From Hennigella sp045598825 (GTDB taxonomy: Bacteria; Bacillota_I; Bacilli_A; Mycoplasmatales; Mycoplasmoidaceae): a stretch of DNA of 64,000 nt. The notes under the pieces were generated by a model, which searched no databases, had not been told where the DNA came from, and saw only the letters and a list, made by a program, of their open reading frames with translations. Within the stretch, counting starts at the first letter, position 1. Each line of letters begins with the position of its first letter. Location of the stretch: contig JAZRUX010000010.1 in the NCBI GenBank assembly GCA_045598825.1, forward strand, positions 1 to 64,000, read 5' to 3'. A program made the position numbers and the translations under genes. This document shows positions 11,240-23,054 of the stretch, piece by piece.

Positions 11240-13210
11240 ATGGGAATTAATTCTAAAATTCTAAGATTTTTTTGTACAAGTTTAACAACACTGTCACTTG
11301 GTTTTACGTCCACTGTGATGGCTGGTTGTTCAATTAAACCTGAACCTGTAGATAAGACGCCTCGTATCGAAGCTCCAACAGCTAGATCTAAAACGGTTGT
11401 TTTAGATAAAACTGGTCAAACTACTATTATCTTTCGTGGTTTTCAATATTATGGCATTGATATTGGTCTAATTAAAGTCACAGATAATTTTGTTTTTGAG
11501 CCGTTAGTTTCAGATGATCCAGAAATTTGTGATATAAACTATGATGATCAAACTTTTGCTGTTAAAATAGAAATTAATGGGGCTGACGTAGAACTGGAAG
11601 GTCTCAAGGGTAATTTTCATTTTGAAAGCATGTCTCACCAAGAATTTAAATATGATGATGATCTAGAATTTGAAATTACTATACTTCAATACGACTCTAT
11701 TACACTTCCTAGTCAAACAACAAAAGTCGTAGATATAAATCCTTCTGGGGAGACAACATTAACATTTCGAGGTTTTCAATATCACGGCTCTAATGTGGAT
11801 GAAGATACATTTGAAGTTAAGAATACTTTTAAACAGGGCGACGTAAAATTTATTTCACAAGTCACAAATCTACGAGTGATGGAACACGAATTTGATGTAC
11901 AAATAACTATTTCAGAAGATCTTATTCCTTCTCGTTCTATTGTTGGAAGGTTCCAATTCTATAGGGATGGTATTTTAGTCCCTATAGAAAATGATAGCGA
12001 TATTACGCTAATAATTAATGAAGCCAAAATCATTACTATTCCAGATGATGTAAAAAGATTCTATTCTGCTACCATTGATAAAGATTCAAATGCAACTTTT
12101 ACTATTCCAAATATTCAATTTACTGGTTTAGAGAATCCAGATAAATTACAAGTATCTAATAGTGGTTTTGTTTCTGCTACTGTCGCTGAAGGAGAACAAA
12201 AATATTGTGATGATGTTAGTTTTGCAATCAGCAATTGAAGTTTAGATTCTAAGAGTTTTGATATTGTTGTAACTTTCACAAATTGCCGTATAGCAAAACA
12301 ACAAGGGTTCTTTAATACTTTTTTACAGCTTGAAGCTGATTGTCAGTTTGTGTTTACTTATGATGGTCAAGAAATTCCTTTAAACATCGATCCAGACAAT
12401 TCTCGATTTGATTACTTTATAGATAGGCCTGTTCCTGTTGGTTATCTTGATATAACTGATGGGGTTTTAAAAGGATTTCAACCGGATGTAGAAATGAATA
12501 CTTTGTATTCTTATAGTGTGTTAACTATTCCTGAAACGGTTGTAGAAATTGCTGATAATGCTTTTAAGGATGTTCTTACAGGAGGTCATACAATCAATAT
12601 ACAACGAATAAACTTCGAACACGCCATCAATCTTAAGAAGATTGGTGCAAGTGCTTTTAGTGGTTGTACGAATTTATCAAATAATTTTTTTAGCCAGCCA
12701 CAAACACCACATGATACTATTGAAAAATTGGGACTTTCTTTACCTAATTCTCTTTCGGTTATAGGTGACTATGCTTTTGCAGGTTGTGGTTTTGAGGGTT
12801 CGTTATCGTTCTCAAACAACTTTGTTGAGAATTTAACTATAGGTATGGCTCCCTTTAAAAATTGTAAGTTTGATAAAGTTTATATGTCTACTTCAATACA
12901 AAAAGTTGCTTATACTAAAAACCCAGCACCTACCCCAGATCCTGATCCTGTTCCTGTAGGAGAGGGTAGTTTTTGTGGTTTGACAAATGTTAAAGAGGTT
13001 CATTTTGAATATTATGATAGAGGCATTCCTGGTTGAATCAGTAGTGACCAGTCAGATGTTCATCTTTTTGACGACATCGGTTCGCAAATTGAAGGTAAGG
13101 TTGCCTTTTCCGTTTGAAATGGTAGCGGTCCAAAAGAAGAATGAGAAGCTTGATTAACAACTAAAGCAAGTTTGAGCCTTGAAAAAGTATATGTAGATAT
13201 AATAAATTAG
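11240..13210 (+). CDS. Lipoprotein with three beta-rich repeats and a C-terminal LRR domain (656 aa)
   Basis: Lipobox VMAGC (Cys30). Residues about 44-385 form three related modules of roughly 110 residues, each opening with a line such as GQTTIIFRGFQYYGIDI, GETTLTFRGFQYHGSNV or SNATFTIPNIQFTGLENP. The C-terminal part has LRR_5 units (LKKIGASAF, LSVIGDYAF, NLTIGMAPF) and a cap with EEWEAWL. It is probably a surface adhesin; that is inferred from the family. First gene of a plus-strand operon of three (11240-16770), divergent from the LRR operon at 11180. The ORF appears broken at 12238 and 13036 only if TGA is read as stop. Confidence 0.85.
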
Positions 13211-13222
13211 CATTAACAATCT

Positions 13223-15151
13223 ATGAGCACGTTAACAAAAATTTTAAAATGTTTCCAATCATTAAGCGTTGCGTGCTTACCATTATACTTTTTAGCATCA
13301 TGTGGTGACGGACAAAAAGTTAACTGTATTATTAGAATAACAAATTTAGATAACATTAAATTGTCACAAGGCGGTGTTTGAAGCGGTGACAAATTAAATT
13401 TGAAAATAACTAGTGAAAATGAATTAATAATTATTGATAGTGTAAAGAGTATTTTGAATGGTGAAAAGCCACTTACACCTGATCAATGATCATTCACAAG
13501 AGTGGGTGAATCTAATGATTATTTTTTGGTAATTGAAAAAGGGATAATTACTGGTAACCTAAATATAGAATTAGAATACCATGAAGTTTCACCAGAAATC
13601 AAATATCAGGTTACTGTTTTAACTGAAGGTGTTACATCTTCTGTTGTTGAACTTCCTCCAGAACATGAATTAAATACTATACTTACTTCTTCTAACGAGA
13701 CTTTGATTGTTAATGAAATTCTTTCAGTAACTATTAACAAAAAACCTTTTTCTGAATACAGTTTTAATTATGATAATTCAGAATTAAAGATTGATTCTCA
13801 ATATATTGATGGAGATATTGAAATTTCGGTTCAATTGGTAAAAAAAGAATTTTCAGTTACAACTGAGACTGAAGAAGAGATTACTATAAGTTCGTCTGCA
13901 AATACAGTTGCTAATAGAGAAAATCTTATAACTGAACTATCCCTCCCAATAGACAAAATATATGCTTATTCTATCAACAGTGTTGAAGTATATATCGGTG
14001 AGAGTGAGACATGCTTGGAAGACATATCTTTCCATGTTGATCAGTCACATCTTTATAAAGCATCACTAGAAGTAAATAGTGCTTATATAACAGATGATAT
14101 ACGTATTGTCGTAATATTACAAGCAAATGTGCCAGGAACATATACAATTATGTTCACAGATGGTTATACAGAATTAATATCTAAGAAAAGACTAGATGGT
14201 AGAGGATTTAAGTCTGACCCAATCGTTCTTGAAGATAAAACTAAAAAAATAGATAAGGTTGTTGCTACTGTAACTGATCCAGAAACTGAGACAACGCGTG
14301 ATTTGGTTGTGGGAGATGAATTTACTTTTGATTATTCAGATTGCATTTTTGTACTTTCTCCGAATGTTAAAGGGAATGTAACAGTTTCTATTTATGTTCA
14401 TCCTGTTAGTGAAGATTTAAAATTTGAAAATGAAGATTGAACTTTATTGTCATATTGAGCTCATTGCGGTTGAGATCATTTTTCTTATACATACAATGAA
14501 ACTGAACAAACTCTTCTTGGTAAAGTTCGCCAACTTACAATGAATGATGGTGAAACCTACAATGTCTTTGTAATGGGTATTAAACATGAGAGAATAGCTG
14601 GAGACGATCCTCATGAAGGTATTGCTTTAATGACGTTCCAATTTGATCGATGCTATGCTCCTCATGGCGGAGTTTGAACTAATTACTTCTGCCAATATTC
14701 TGATCCAAATGGGTGAAGCTATGATAGAAGTACGGTTTATACTCTTTTTGCTGAGGGCGGACCTTTCTCTGAGAATTCTCCTGAATGATTAAAGAAGGAA
14801 CCACGAAAAATCGCAAGATACATCAACGAAGATTTATATGATAACTTACAAATCTTCCCATTAGGTTCAAACGATATAGATCCAGATAGAGAAACTGAAG
14901 TTAGTTCAACTCGTCAATTCACCGACAGTGGCTGCAATAATTATTATCGTGTGGATGATCCGGCTGAATTGCGTAAAAGAAGAAACCAAGGTAGAATTTA
15001 TTGAATGCCAGCATCTCTCGAAGGAAAAGGAGAGGTTGTCGATCTAGTGCAGGCAATTGGAATTGTAAACGAAGAAGGAAAAACTCACTATACTATCACT
15101 GATATCTGGGTTGAAACTAGTTATGCTATAATTCCTTGTTTTTGTTTGTAA
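13223..15151 (+). CDS. Lipoprotein with Ig-like repeats and a C-terminal PCFC (DUF6273-like) domain (642 aa)
   Basis: Lipobox LASC (Cys27). The middle contains at least three related beta modules of about 90 residues (for example IDSQYIDGDIEISVQL, VNSAYITDDIRIVVIL, LSPNVKGNVTVSIYV). The last ~200 residues resemble DUF6273-type domains: VFVMGIKHER, FDRCYAPHGGVW, a block rich in Trp and Arg, RIYWMPAS and the end YAIIPCFCL. The same ending occurs in the lipoprotein at 21363-23054. There are no LRR units. Second gene of the operon, starting 12 nt after the previous stop. The DUF6273 assignment is from memory of the pattern and is moderate in strength. Confidence 0.8.
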
Positions 15152-15153
15152 AT

Positions 15154-16770
15154 ATGAAAAAATTATTTTATTTAAAAAACATATTTCTATTTTCTTGCGT
15201 TGTTCCTGCCACGCAACTTTTGTGCATTACTTCCTGTGGACAACAACCTAAACCAATATTACCAATAAGTATTGATATTGATAATGCTCAAAAACAAAAC
15301 TTCTTCTATGAAACTAAAAACATATCATCATTTACTTTCCAACTAAGTGATTTTATTGGTGGTGAAGTTATTAATGCTAAAATTAAAGATCAAAGACAAG
15401 GTAGTCAAATTGGAAAATATGTAAAATTTAAAAACAAACAAATAGATGAACAAGAATGATTTGTTATTAATAAAGAGCAAAAAGAACTAACAATTGATCT
15501 AGAACAAATTGATCAGACTAATAAAAATGCTACCCCAACGACAATTTATTTAAATTTGGAGTTAACGGTTATATCAAACGGTGTTATTATTCTTGACTAC
15601 ACTTGCAATGGTATTCAAATTCTATTAGCTAGACCCACAGAAAGATCATATTTTAAAATAACAAAATCTACTGAAGGTGATAATGTTTTAGAGGGTTTTG
15701 ATACAAAATATGAAGACGAAATAAACTTATGTGACATTTTGTTGATTGATGATGACATTACAGCCATTGATGATTATGCCTTTTTTAAAAATTTACAAAC
15801 AACTATCCCTGAACGGATGAAATGATTGATTATTAAAAATGCTAACTCATCTTTTTTGGAAAAAATTGGTGCATTTGCATTTAAAAAATCCGGATTAACT
15901 GGAAATCTATCTTTACCAAACAATGTAGAAGAAATAGGTGAAGGTGCATTTGAAGAATGCAAACAACTAACTGGTAATTTACAATTACCTATAAATTTGA
16001 CTAAACTTGGTGGATTTGCATTTAATAATTGTACTGGTTTAAATGGGTCAATAACCTTACCATCCAAACTAGAGGCAATCAATAGTTTTACATTCAACAA
16101 TTGTACTAATATAAATTGTCCAATTCATTTACCTCCAAAAATTAAAAAAATAGGTACTAATGCTTTTAACAATTGTCAAAATGTTTATGGTCCTATTCAA
16201 ATACCTAATACTGTAACTGAGATTGGTAATTATGCTTTTTATAATTGTAATAAATTAACATCTTTAACTTTTGAAGATAGCGAAGACAAATGATCGTGTG
16301 TTTCATATATAGGTGATTATGCTTTTTATAATTGTTCTCAAATGACAAAAAAGCTTATATTACCTAAGAAATTACATACAATAGGCAATTATACTTTTTA
16401 TAATTGTTCATTTAATGGTTATTTGTATGTCCCATCAACTGTAACCGACATTGGCGAATCAGCATTTGAAAATTGTGTTAATTTTTCTGATTCACTTGTA
16501 TTTAGCACAAAAATAAAAAATATAGGAAATAGAGCATTCTATAATTGCTCTGGTTTTTGAATGATAGACTTTAGTGATTGTGATGAAACTAATCCTACAT
16601 GACTTAATAGACCAAACAATGAGATTTTTTATGGTTTTCAATCTGGTGGTTCCTTTTTTGCACCATTAAAAGCAGAAGTAGCAACATGAAAAACATTAAT
16701 TGTCGATAATTGTTCTCTACCTTCCGATTGAACCATGTCTCTTTTTACTATTCTGACACACCAAAATTAG
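15154..16770 (+). CDS. BspA-like leucine-rich repeat lipoprotein (538 aa)
   Basis: Lipobox ITSC (Cys28). A beta-rich N-terminal module (SFTFQLSDFIGGEVINAKI) is followed by ten consecutive LRR_5 units, such as VEEIGEGAFEECKQLTGN and IKKIGTNAFNNCQNVYGP, most with the NNC or YNC turn. The cap has MIDFSDCDE, a Trp-rich stretch and SLPSDW. Start chosen at 15154, which gives a lipoprotein signal; an in-frame ATG further upstream lies inside the previous gene. The C-terminus may be frameshifted: the +1 frame after the T5 tract near 16745 gives FYYSDTPKLVIPTDGNIVDI, which looks more protein-like than the annotated LFTILTHQN. Last gene before a bidirectional terminator. Confidence 0.85.
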
Positions 16771-16803
16771 TAATACCAACGGATGGTAATATAGTAGATA
16801 TTT

Positions 16804-16829
16804 AAAAAATCCCTTATGGGATTTTTTTG
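16804..16829. terminator. Bidirectional terminator between convergent genes
   Basis: Perfect ten-base arms AAAAAATCCC and GGGATTTTTT around TTAT. It is followed by T on the plus strand, and reads equally well on the minus strand. It separates the LRR gene ending at 16770 from the lipoprotein gene ending at 16830. Confidence 0.85.
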
Positions 16830-18101
16830 TTACGGAGCAAATGGTTCAATTTTTAGATCATACATAGTATACTCTGTTGGAGATAGTTTAGGTGTCTTAA
16901 ATGCTATGCCTATATCATATATTGCTGTTTCATCTAAAGTGTCACTTGCTTCATCTGTCAATATTTCAAATTTAATTCAAAGTTCATCTTCATGTCCTTC
17001 ATCTTTTTCTGGTTCAATTGTGAATATTCAATCATGCAGTTGAGGAAGTGGGTTAATGCCTACTGAAGGCGATACTAAATCACATTCAATGTCGTCTACT
17101 GATCAAGTACCTGTTGGATGGTTTCATTTTACATATCTAATATCAATATATGCAACTCGTTTTTCTCTGTCAACAACCTGAAAAGTCCCTATAGATGCTT
17201 CAGGGACTTGAAGAGCAAGAGTCTCACTATAAAAAGGTATTGCAAGTTTTGCATCAGTTTCTTTTAAACTAATTCCCTCATCGTTAGTAATTTCATAGTC
17301 AAATGTAATTGGATCCATTGGTGTGTGTCAAGGGATGGTTGAACTGCCTGTATTTAAATCAAAAACAATACTATTTGTTCCCCATCCGTCCTGTGATGGT
17401 ACAAATTCCCAGCTTTGTTGGTCTAGTGTTCAGCCTTGAGGCAAAGTATGAAAAGCAGGATTCTTTATGGTAGGCATAGTAGCACCTTCTGGTTTGTGAA
17501 ATCAAACAAATCCATCATATTCAACCTTTGCATGTTGTTTTGTGTCTTCGCCTTCTTCATAACGACTAATTTTTGGAAAAAGACTTTCACCACTTTCTTT
17601 ATAACTATTCATTAATTGTTCTTCAATTTGGAAAGTAAAACCATCTTGATTAAACAGAATTTTTTGATCACTTGCACTACGAATAATTAAATTTAATGGA
17701 TATGCTCCAGCAGGAACATTGACATCTTCAAATCCACTTGTTTCAACAATAATGTCAAATTCACCTTCCTCATAGCCTTCTTCTTCAGGATCTTCAGGAA
17801 CATGAATACTTGCAGTTAGGTTCACAAAATCATTATTTTGTTGTTGAACTTCTACTGTATAAAGTTCAGGTTCAAAAGTAAATTCACCAACATATTTAAA
17901 TTTCTTGTATGTAGCAGTTGATTTTGGTATAGGTTCTGATATAAACTCGCTGTCTATTTCAATGGAGTTTGTTGCTGTTGCATACTTAGTAATACCTACA
18001 AATTCAAATTCTTGTTTTTGAGAACATGAAGTAATAACAATAGGACATACCATTGTTGGCAAAATGCCAACACTTAATAAACTTATTAATCTCTTTTTCA
18101 T
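16830..18101 (-). CDS. Lipoprotein with beta-rich repeats (423 aa)
   Basis: Lipobox ITSC (Cys26). Beta-strand-rich throughout, without LRR units. Near the N-terminus, TATYKKFKYVGEFTFEPE resembles the module that opens repeats in the gene at 11240. Later segments are rich in Trp, Pro and acidic residues (TLPQGWTLDQQSWEFVPSQ). It ends KIEPFAP. No recognised family and no enzymatic motif. AAGGA Shine-Dalgarno, with a TATAAT just upstream that overlaps the inverted repeat at 18131-18151. It lies downstream of the minus-strand LRR gene at 18142-20211 but seems to have its own promoter. Confidence 0.8.
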
Positions 18102-18130
18102 AATAATCCTTTTTTAATTAATTTAATTAT

Positions 18131-18151
18131 AGCATTTTATATTAAAATGCT
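18131..18151. repeat. Perfect inverted repeat (9-bp arms)
   Basis: AGCATTTTA and TAAAATGCT arms around TAT. It spans the stop codon of the upstream LRR gene (18142-18144) and adjoins the TATAAT of the gene at 18101. With no T run it does not look like a terminator. An operator or a messenger processing stem is possible. Confidence 0.5.
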
Positions 18152-20211
18152 TTATTTTCTCATTTCCACCCTGTTTTAGGTATTCCATGACGTTCAATTA
18201 ACTTATTAAAGGCCTCATCTTTTAGGTCAATAAAAATTGATGAATTAAAATAAACTATTCCGTTTGGGGCACAACTATTTTTAAATACATCACTGCTTTG
18301 TTCAAATCATTCAACTGAGCTTGTCTCATCTCATATATATGAAGATAAATCAATAATTTCTAGTTTATGAGCCAGTACAGATGTTGAAAAGGATGTAGAG
18401 AATGCTTCTTTTTCAACATTCAAATAACCATTAGGGAACGTAATGGAGCGAAATGCACAGTCTGCAAAAGCGCTTTCTCCTATTTTATTTAAATTTCGTG
18501 GTATTTGCAAATCACTATTTGATTCACATGATGTGAATGCATGAGCCCCTATTTCAAGCAAATTATTACAATCATGAAAATAAATGCTAGCATTTTCTGA
18601 ATAAACATCATGATAATCTATTTCTCATGGCAAATAATCATAGGTATCAGAAAAAACATATTCTCCTATATTAGAAAGACTTTGTGATGATAGTAAAAAT
18701 AAACCACCAATGCCTGTAAAAGTCAAATCGCAAATATTTGAAATGTTCGGACTAAAAATTAATCTACGAGTTAGATACTTATGTTCAGTATCTATTGTTT
18801 TAGTTTTATATGTGCCGTTTGGTTCATAAAATGGATTTTCAAATGGTAGCGTTCCGAGAACGAAAAAACTATCTTCTTCAAATGAAGTAACTTTATCTGG
18901 TAATTTAATGATTTGATATTCTTTCAGTCTATCAAATCATTCAGGATTAAAACCTTGCATTACTCCTTCAAAATTAATAGTAAGTGCTTCTTCAGGTAAA
19001 ATTTTTGTGCTACAAAATATTTCTCAATCTTGTGGCAAATTACAATTATTAAATATTGCTGTTTTTAATTTCTCTCTATAGCCTAAGTTATATTCTAAAT
19101 CTGCATTAATTCAAATATATCCCGTATGAATTTCACAGTTAAAAACTGGTATATCATTTTCTAACCATAACGGTATAGATATCGATGAACAATTTTCAAA
19201 ATCCAATTCACTAATGTGGGTGCATCCACCAAAAGCATTAAAACCAACTTTATATAAATTTTTATTGAAAATAATTTTATTAATATTTTCATAAGAATTA
19301 ACATCTGCAAATGCATTACTTGAAATAACATTAACTTGATCAGGAATTCTTAATATAGTGAAAGAGTTAAGCAATAATGGGCTCACTTCCTCTTTAACGC
19401 CCTCTAAAACAACATCACCTAAGCTTTTGGTTAAAACAAACATATCTTCTGGAATCTCTGGTTGTGCTTGGTCAATATAAGCCACTGATAATCCTTTAAT
19501 TGTAGTATCTTGTTGTTTGCCAAAACTATTAGTAAATTTTAAATTTAAATCAAAGTCATAAACATTTGTTGCAGACGTTGAGTAGTCCAAAATAATAGTT
19601 ACTTTAATAAATCATCTGTATGTTTCTCTCTCGTATTGAACTTCTGCAAATGATTGTGACAAAGACAATTTACCAGAAGTTTCATTTAATAGTTGAAGTT
19701 GAATTGATGAAATTTGTTTAGAAATATTAAAATTAAATTCAAAGTCAAAGCTATGATTATTTACACTAGTAATTCCTCTAGCAACAGGATATACTCTGTC
19801 AGTATCAATAGGTGCATTGTATGAATATAGCAAACTGAATACATTGGTAACATACTTTAACATTTGCTTTTGTTTATCTGTATATTCAAAACAAATGTTA
19901 AATTTAAAATTAAAATTTTCAAATATGTTGATTTCAAATTTTAATTTACCGTGCTGATCATTTAAGAGTATTTGATTTTCAGCTAGTCTTATGTTGGGGT
20001 TATTTAAATTCAATAAGGAAACCTTCACTAAAGAAGATGGGGCAGATGGCAATGTAAAATCCACTTCAAAATAGTTATCAAAAACGACGGTTGGCATATC
20101 AACATCAAGTAAATTTTCTTGAGAACATGATGAAATGGTTAACACAGGAATCAATCCTGCGGGGATAATACAAGTTAATAGAGTGCCTAGTATTTTGCCA
20201 CTTTTCTTCAT
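18142..20211 (-). CDS. BspA-like leucine-rich repeat lipoprotein (689 aa)
   Basis: Lipobox ISSC (Cys29). About 200 N-terminal residues are beta-rich (for example FDFEFNFNISKQISSIQLQL). The C-terminal part holds imperfect LRR_5 units (VNVISSNAF, LYKVGFNAFGGCTHISELDF, LLEIGAHAF, LNKIGESAF) and two cap-like elements (CNLPQDWEIF; IIDLSSY followed by GIVYFNSS and ending KTGWKWENKAF). Leaderless layout: TATAAT at 20218-20223 ends 6 nt before the ATG. Divergent from the lipoprotein gene at 20245. Confidence 0.85.
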
Positions 20212-20217
20212 ACAGTT

Positions 20218-20223
20218 ATTATA
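20218..20223 (-). promoter_or_regulatory. -10 box (TATAAT), leaderless layout
   Basis: Minus-strand TATAAT ending 6 nt before the ATG at 20211. With the plus-strand box at 20232 it packs two promoters into the 33-bp gap between divergent start codons. Confidence 0.55.
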
Positions 20224-20231
20224 ATAATTTA

Positions 20232-20237
20232 TATAAT
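20232..20237 (+). promoter_or_regulatory. -10 box (TATAAT), leaderless layout
   Basis: Plus-strand TATAAT ending 7 nt before the ATG at 20245, which leaves no room for a ribosome binding site. Confidence 0.55.
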
Positions 20238-20244
20238 TTAATTA

Positions 20245-21366
20245 ATGAAAAAAATATTCAAAATAATACAATTTTGCTCTTGTCTACAACCATTTTTAAT
20301 CGCTCCGTGTTGTTGTTTAAGTTCTTGTTCAAATACCCCAATTTCTATCACTGAACCTCAGGTAAAATCTTCCGAGACGAAAGATGTAATAAACGGTAAA
20401 AAAATTGAGACAATAGCTATTGTCGGGGCAATTTTTATTAAAGGTATAAATAAAACATCAGACCTATTTATTGAAGCAAAAGAGGTTGAAGGTGTTAAAG
20501 TGTTGGGCCAAATAAGAGCAAGGTTAGTTCAATATTATGACACATGCTATTACATAAAACTTTCTTTTGAAAACATTAATGCTCCTTCACGAAAATACAA
20601 TATTGCACTCTCTTATTTTTATAAACGTAAACCATTAATTGAAAATTCAATTTATGAAATAGATGTCAAACCTTCATTAATGCAAAGAAAAGTTGATGCA
20701 CCGGTAATTAAACCATCCTGAAATTTTACAAAAAATAAGGTTGAGTATTCTCTTACTACATCTGAATTTATATTATGTCACCCAAAAAGTGTGATATGAC
20801 CAGATGATTTTAATGTTAAAATTCTTAATTTTGATTCCGATTTAGAAAGTGCAGAATTTGAATATATGTCTATTATTAATAATAATGAGTTGGAGTTGAC
20901 TTTCTCATTTGGAACACAAAACTTACTCATTAATACACTATACCATTTAAGTATTCAAATCCAATATCTAGATATGTTTATGCAAAATTACGATATTACT
21001 TTTTACTGTGAGAGAGGTGGATGGGATTTAGAATCCTTTGTTAGTCCTGCTGATAGAAATATAACCATTACAATCCCAGCTCAAGGTGAAACCAATGTTA
21101 CCACAATTGATAATTTTATTATGAGTGGGTTTTCAACGGAAATTAATAATGTTAAAATTTGTCGTTTAGATACTAGTGAAGAAATTAAAAATGTGGAAGT
21201 AAATTTCATAAAATCAACTTCCAACAATAATATTCCTTTATATAGTTTTAACATACGTGTTAATAATCGATCACCATTATTAGATAGTGTACCATTTTAT
21301 ATCTCAATAGATGATTGTGAATGAATTAAATTTGATTCTGGGTATTTCTTAACAATTAAGGTTTAA
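20245..21366 (+). CDS. Lipoprotein with beta-rich modules (373 aa)
   Basis: A cysteine-rich signal (APCCCLSSC) gives lipobox LSSC at Cys28. About three beta-rich modules follow. The last includes TIPAQGETNVTTIDNFIMSG, which resembles the repeat openings in the lipoprotein at 11240. No LRR units, no enzyme motif and no named family. The stop overlaps the stop of the convergent gene at 21363 by 4 nt. Confidence 0.8.
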
Positions 21367-23054
21367 ATACAGAAGCATGGCACAATAGACAAAAGCGCTT
21401 CATTTGAAGTTTTGTAAGAAAGACAAGGTGTTGTGTGGGTTATTATTGCAACATTTTCGACTCTTCCTTGTGATCTTGTTCAATAAGTGCATGGAGTTCC
21501 ATCAGTGGTTCTTTTTTGTATTGCTGCAGGTAATTCTGTATGAATATCAAATTGTTCTGGCAAATTTTTTTTATATCATTCGTATTGTGAACCTTCTTGG
21601 TAAATAGTTCTTGTGATGTCGTCAAATATATCACATACATTAAAACCTGTTAGTGTGGTTTTACTAAACATTTCAGCTAACGATAATAAAAATATTTTAT
21701 TCTCGCTTTCTGTAAAATAAGAATCTGTCTTATTTGTTCTCAGACGTGAAATTTTTAAAATGGTTTTGATAGGAGTTTCTTCATCTTCATAACCAAGGCC
21801 TTCGTTTATTAGGTGCAGTATTTTATCATTTACTAATAAACGAATGTCAGCAGTTGTTATTGGTTCTTGAAGATCATTGTACCAATAAGGAGAATTAGTA
21901 CCATTTCATTTCATTGCCATAGGGGAGCGGGCATAAGTGGACAACACTTGTGCAAATTCAAATGTCAATGCAGCGTTTTTTGCTGTGCCACTAATTCTAT
22001 CTACATTAACCCCAACAACACGGACATCGTATTCAGCTCCAAGAATGTTAATTGGTCTTAGCAACCCAACAAAGGAATTATTGTTGTCTCTATAAGATTT
22101 TGTATTTTTATATGCATCGGTCAATACATCTATTCCTTGGTTTGCATAATAAATCACAGTTGATCATGGATCTGTAGTGAAATCCACAATTAAAGGTGAT
22201 CTACCAATAATTGTAATTTTTTCTTCATCATAAACATTAGGGGCAACAGATGATGCTGCTCTAATTGTTGCTTGTCCAACAGATTTGGGTAATAGTTTCC
22301 CTGTTTTCGCATCAATGCTTGCAACTTCTGGATTACTTGAAGACCAAATAATAGTATCTTTAGCTTCCTCATCTTTAACTGTTGCTGTACAATCATATGC
22401 TTTGTCTCCAACAACCATTTGATTATCACGAGGAAAATCTTCGATATTTACTTCGTATGGTATATCAACAATACGAACAAGTAAGTAGCCCTCTTCTATT
22501 TCAGGATTAGTTGAAGTGGCACAAACTCCAATTGCACCCAACTTTATTGGATTCAATATACCATCTTGTGTTATTGTAGCTTCACCAAGATAATTTTCTA
22601 CTGTCCAAGTAACATGTTGGTCAGCAGATTCTGGCAAAACTTGAGCAACATATTGTTCAGAACAATTAATTACTACTTTTGTCTCACCTAAAATATTAAC
22701 CTTGGTTGGCAAGGCTAATATTGCAATTTCAAAATTACTAATAACAGAGTGGTCTGCATTAAGTGTTGCATAAATTGTAACATTACCGTGTGATAGTGGC
22801 ATTAGTTGTCCAGTAAATTTATCAATTGTAGCTATATCACTATTACTAATACTTCAGATGATTGTGCTGTCACCACTCCACGAAGAAACTCTTGCTTTAT
22901 ATTGTGGTCTATCATCAGAATATATGACATCTGGCCCAATAATATTAATTTTTGGGTTATTTTGTTGAGAACATGAAGAAAATGACAATGCATTACTTGA
23001 TAATAACATTATTGGTAAAATTGAAAATTTTAATAATTTTCTTATTTTTTTCAT
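21363..23054 (-). CDS. Lipoprotein with Big_2 Ig-like domains and a PCFC (DUF6273-like) C-terminus (563 aa)
   Basis: Lipobox FSSC (Cys28). Three tandem bacterial Ig-like group 2 domains are clear, for example IIWSISNSDIATIDKFTG, VTWTVENYLGEATITQDG and IIWSSSNPEVASIDAKTG. The remaining ~280 residues include VGLLRPINILGAEYDVRVVG, YWTRSQGRVENVAI and the terminal LLSIVPCFCI. That ending matches the C-terminus of the lipoprotein at 13223-15151. Big_2 domains usually serve as stalks that present a terminal functional domain. Its start overlaps the end of the upstream LRR gene by 13 nt, with GGATGA as a possible Shine-Dalgarno. Confidence 0.85.
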
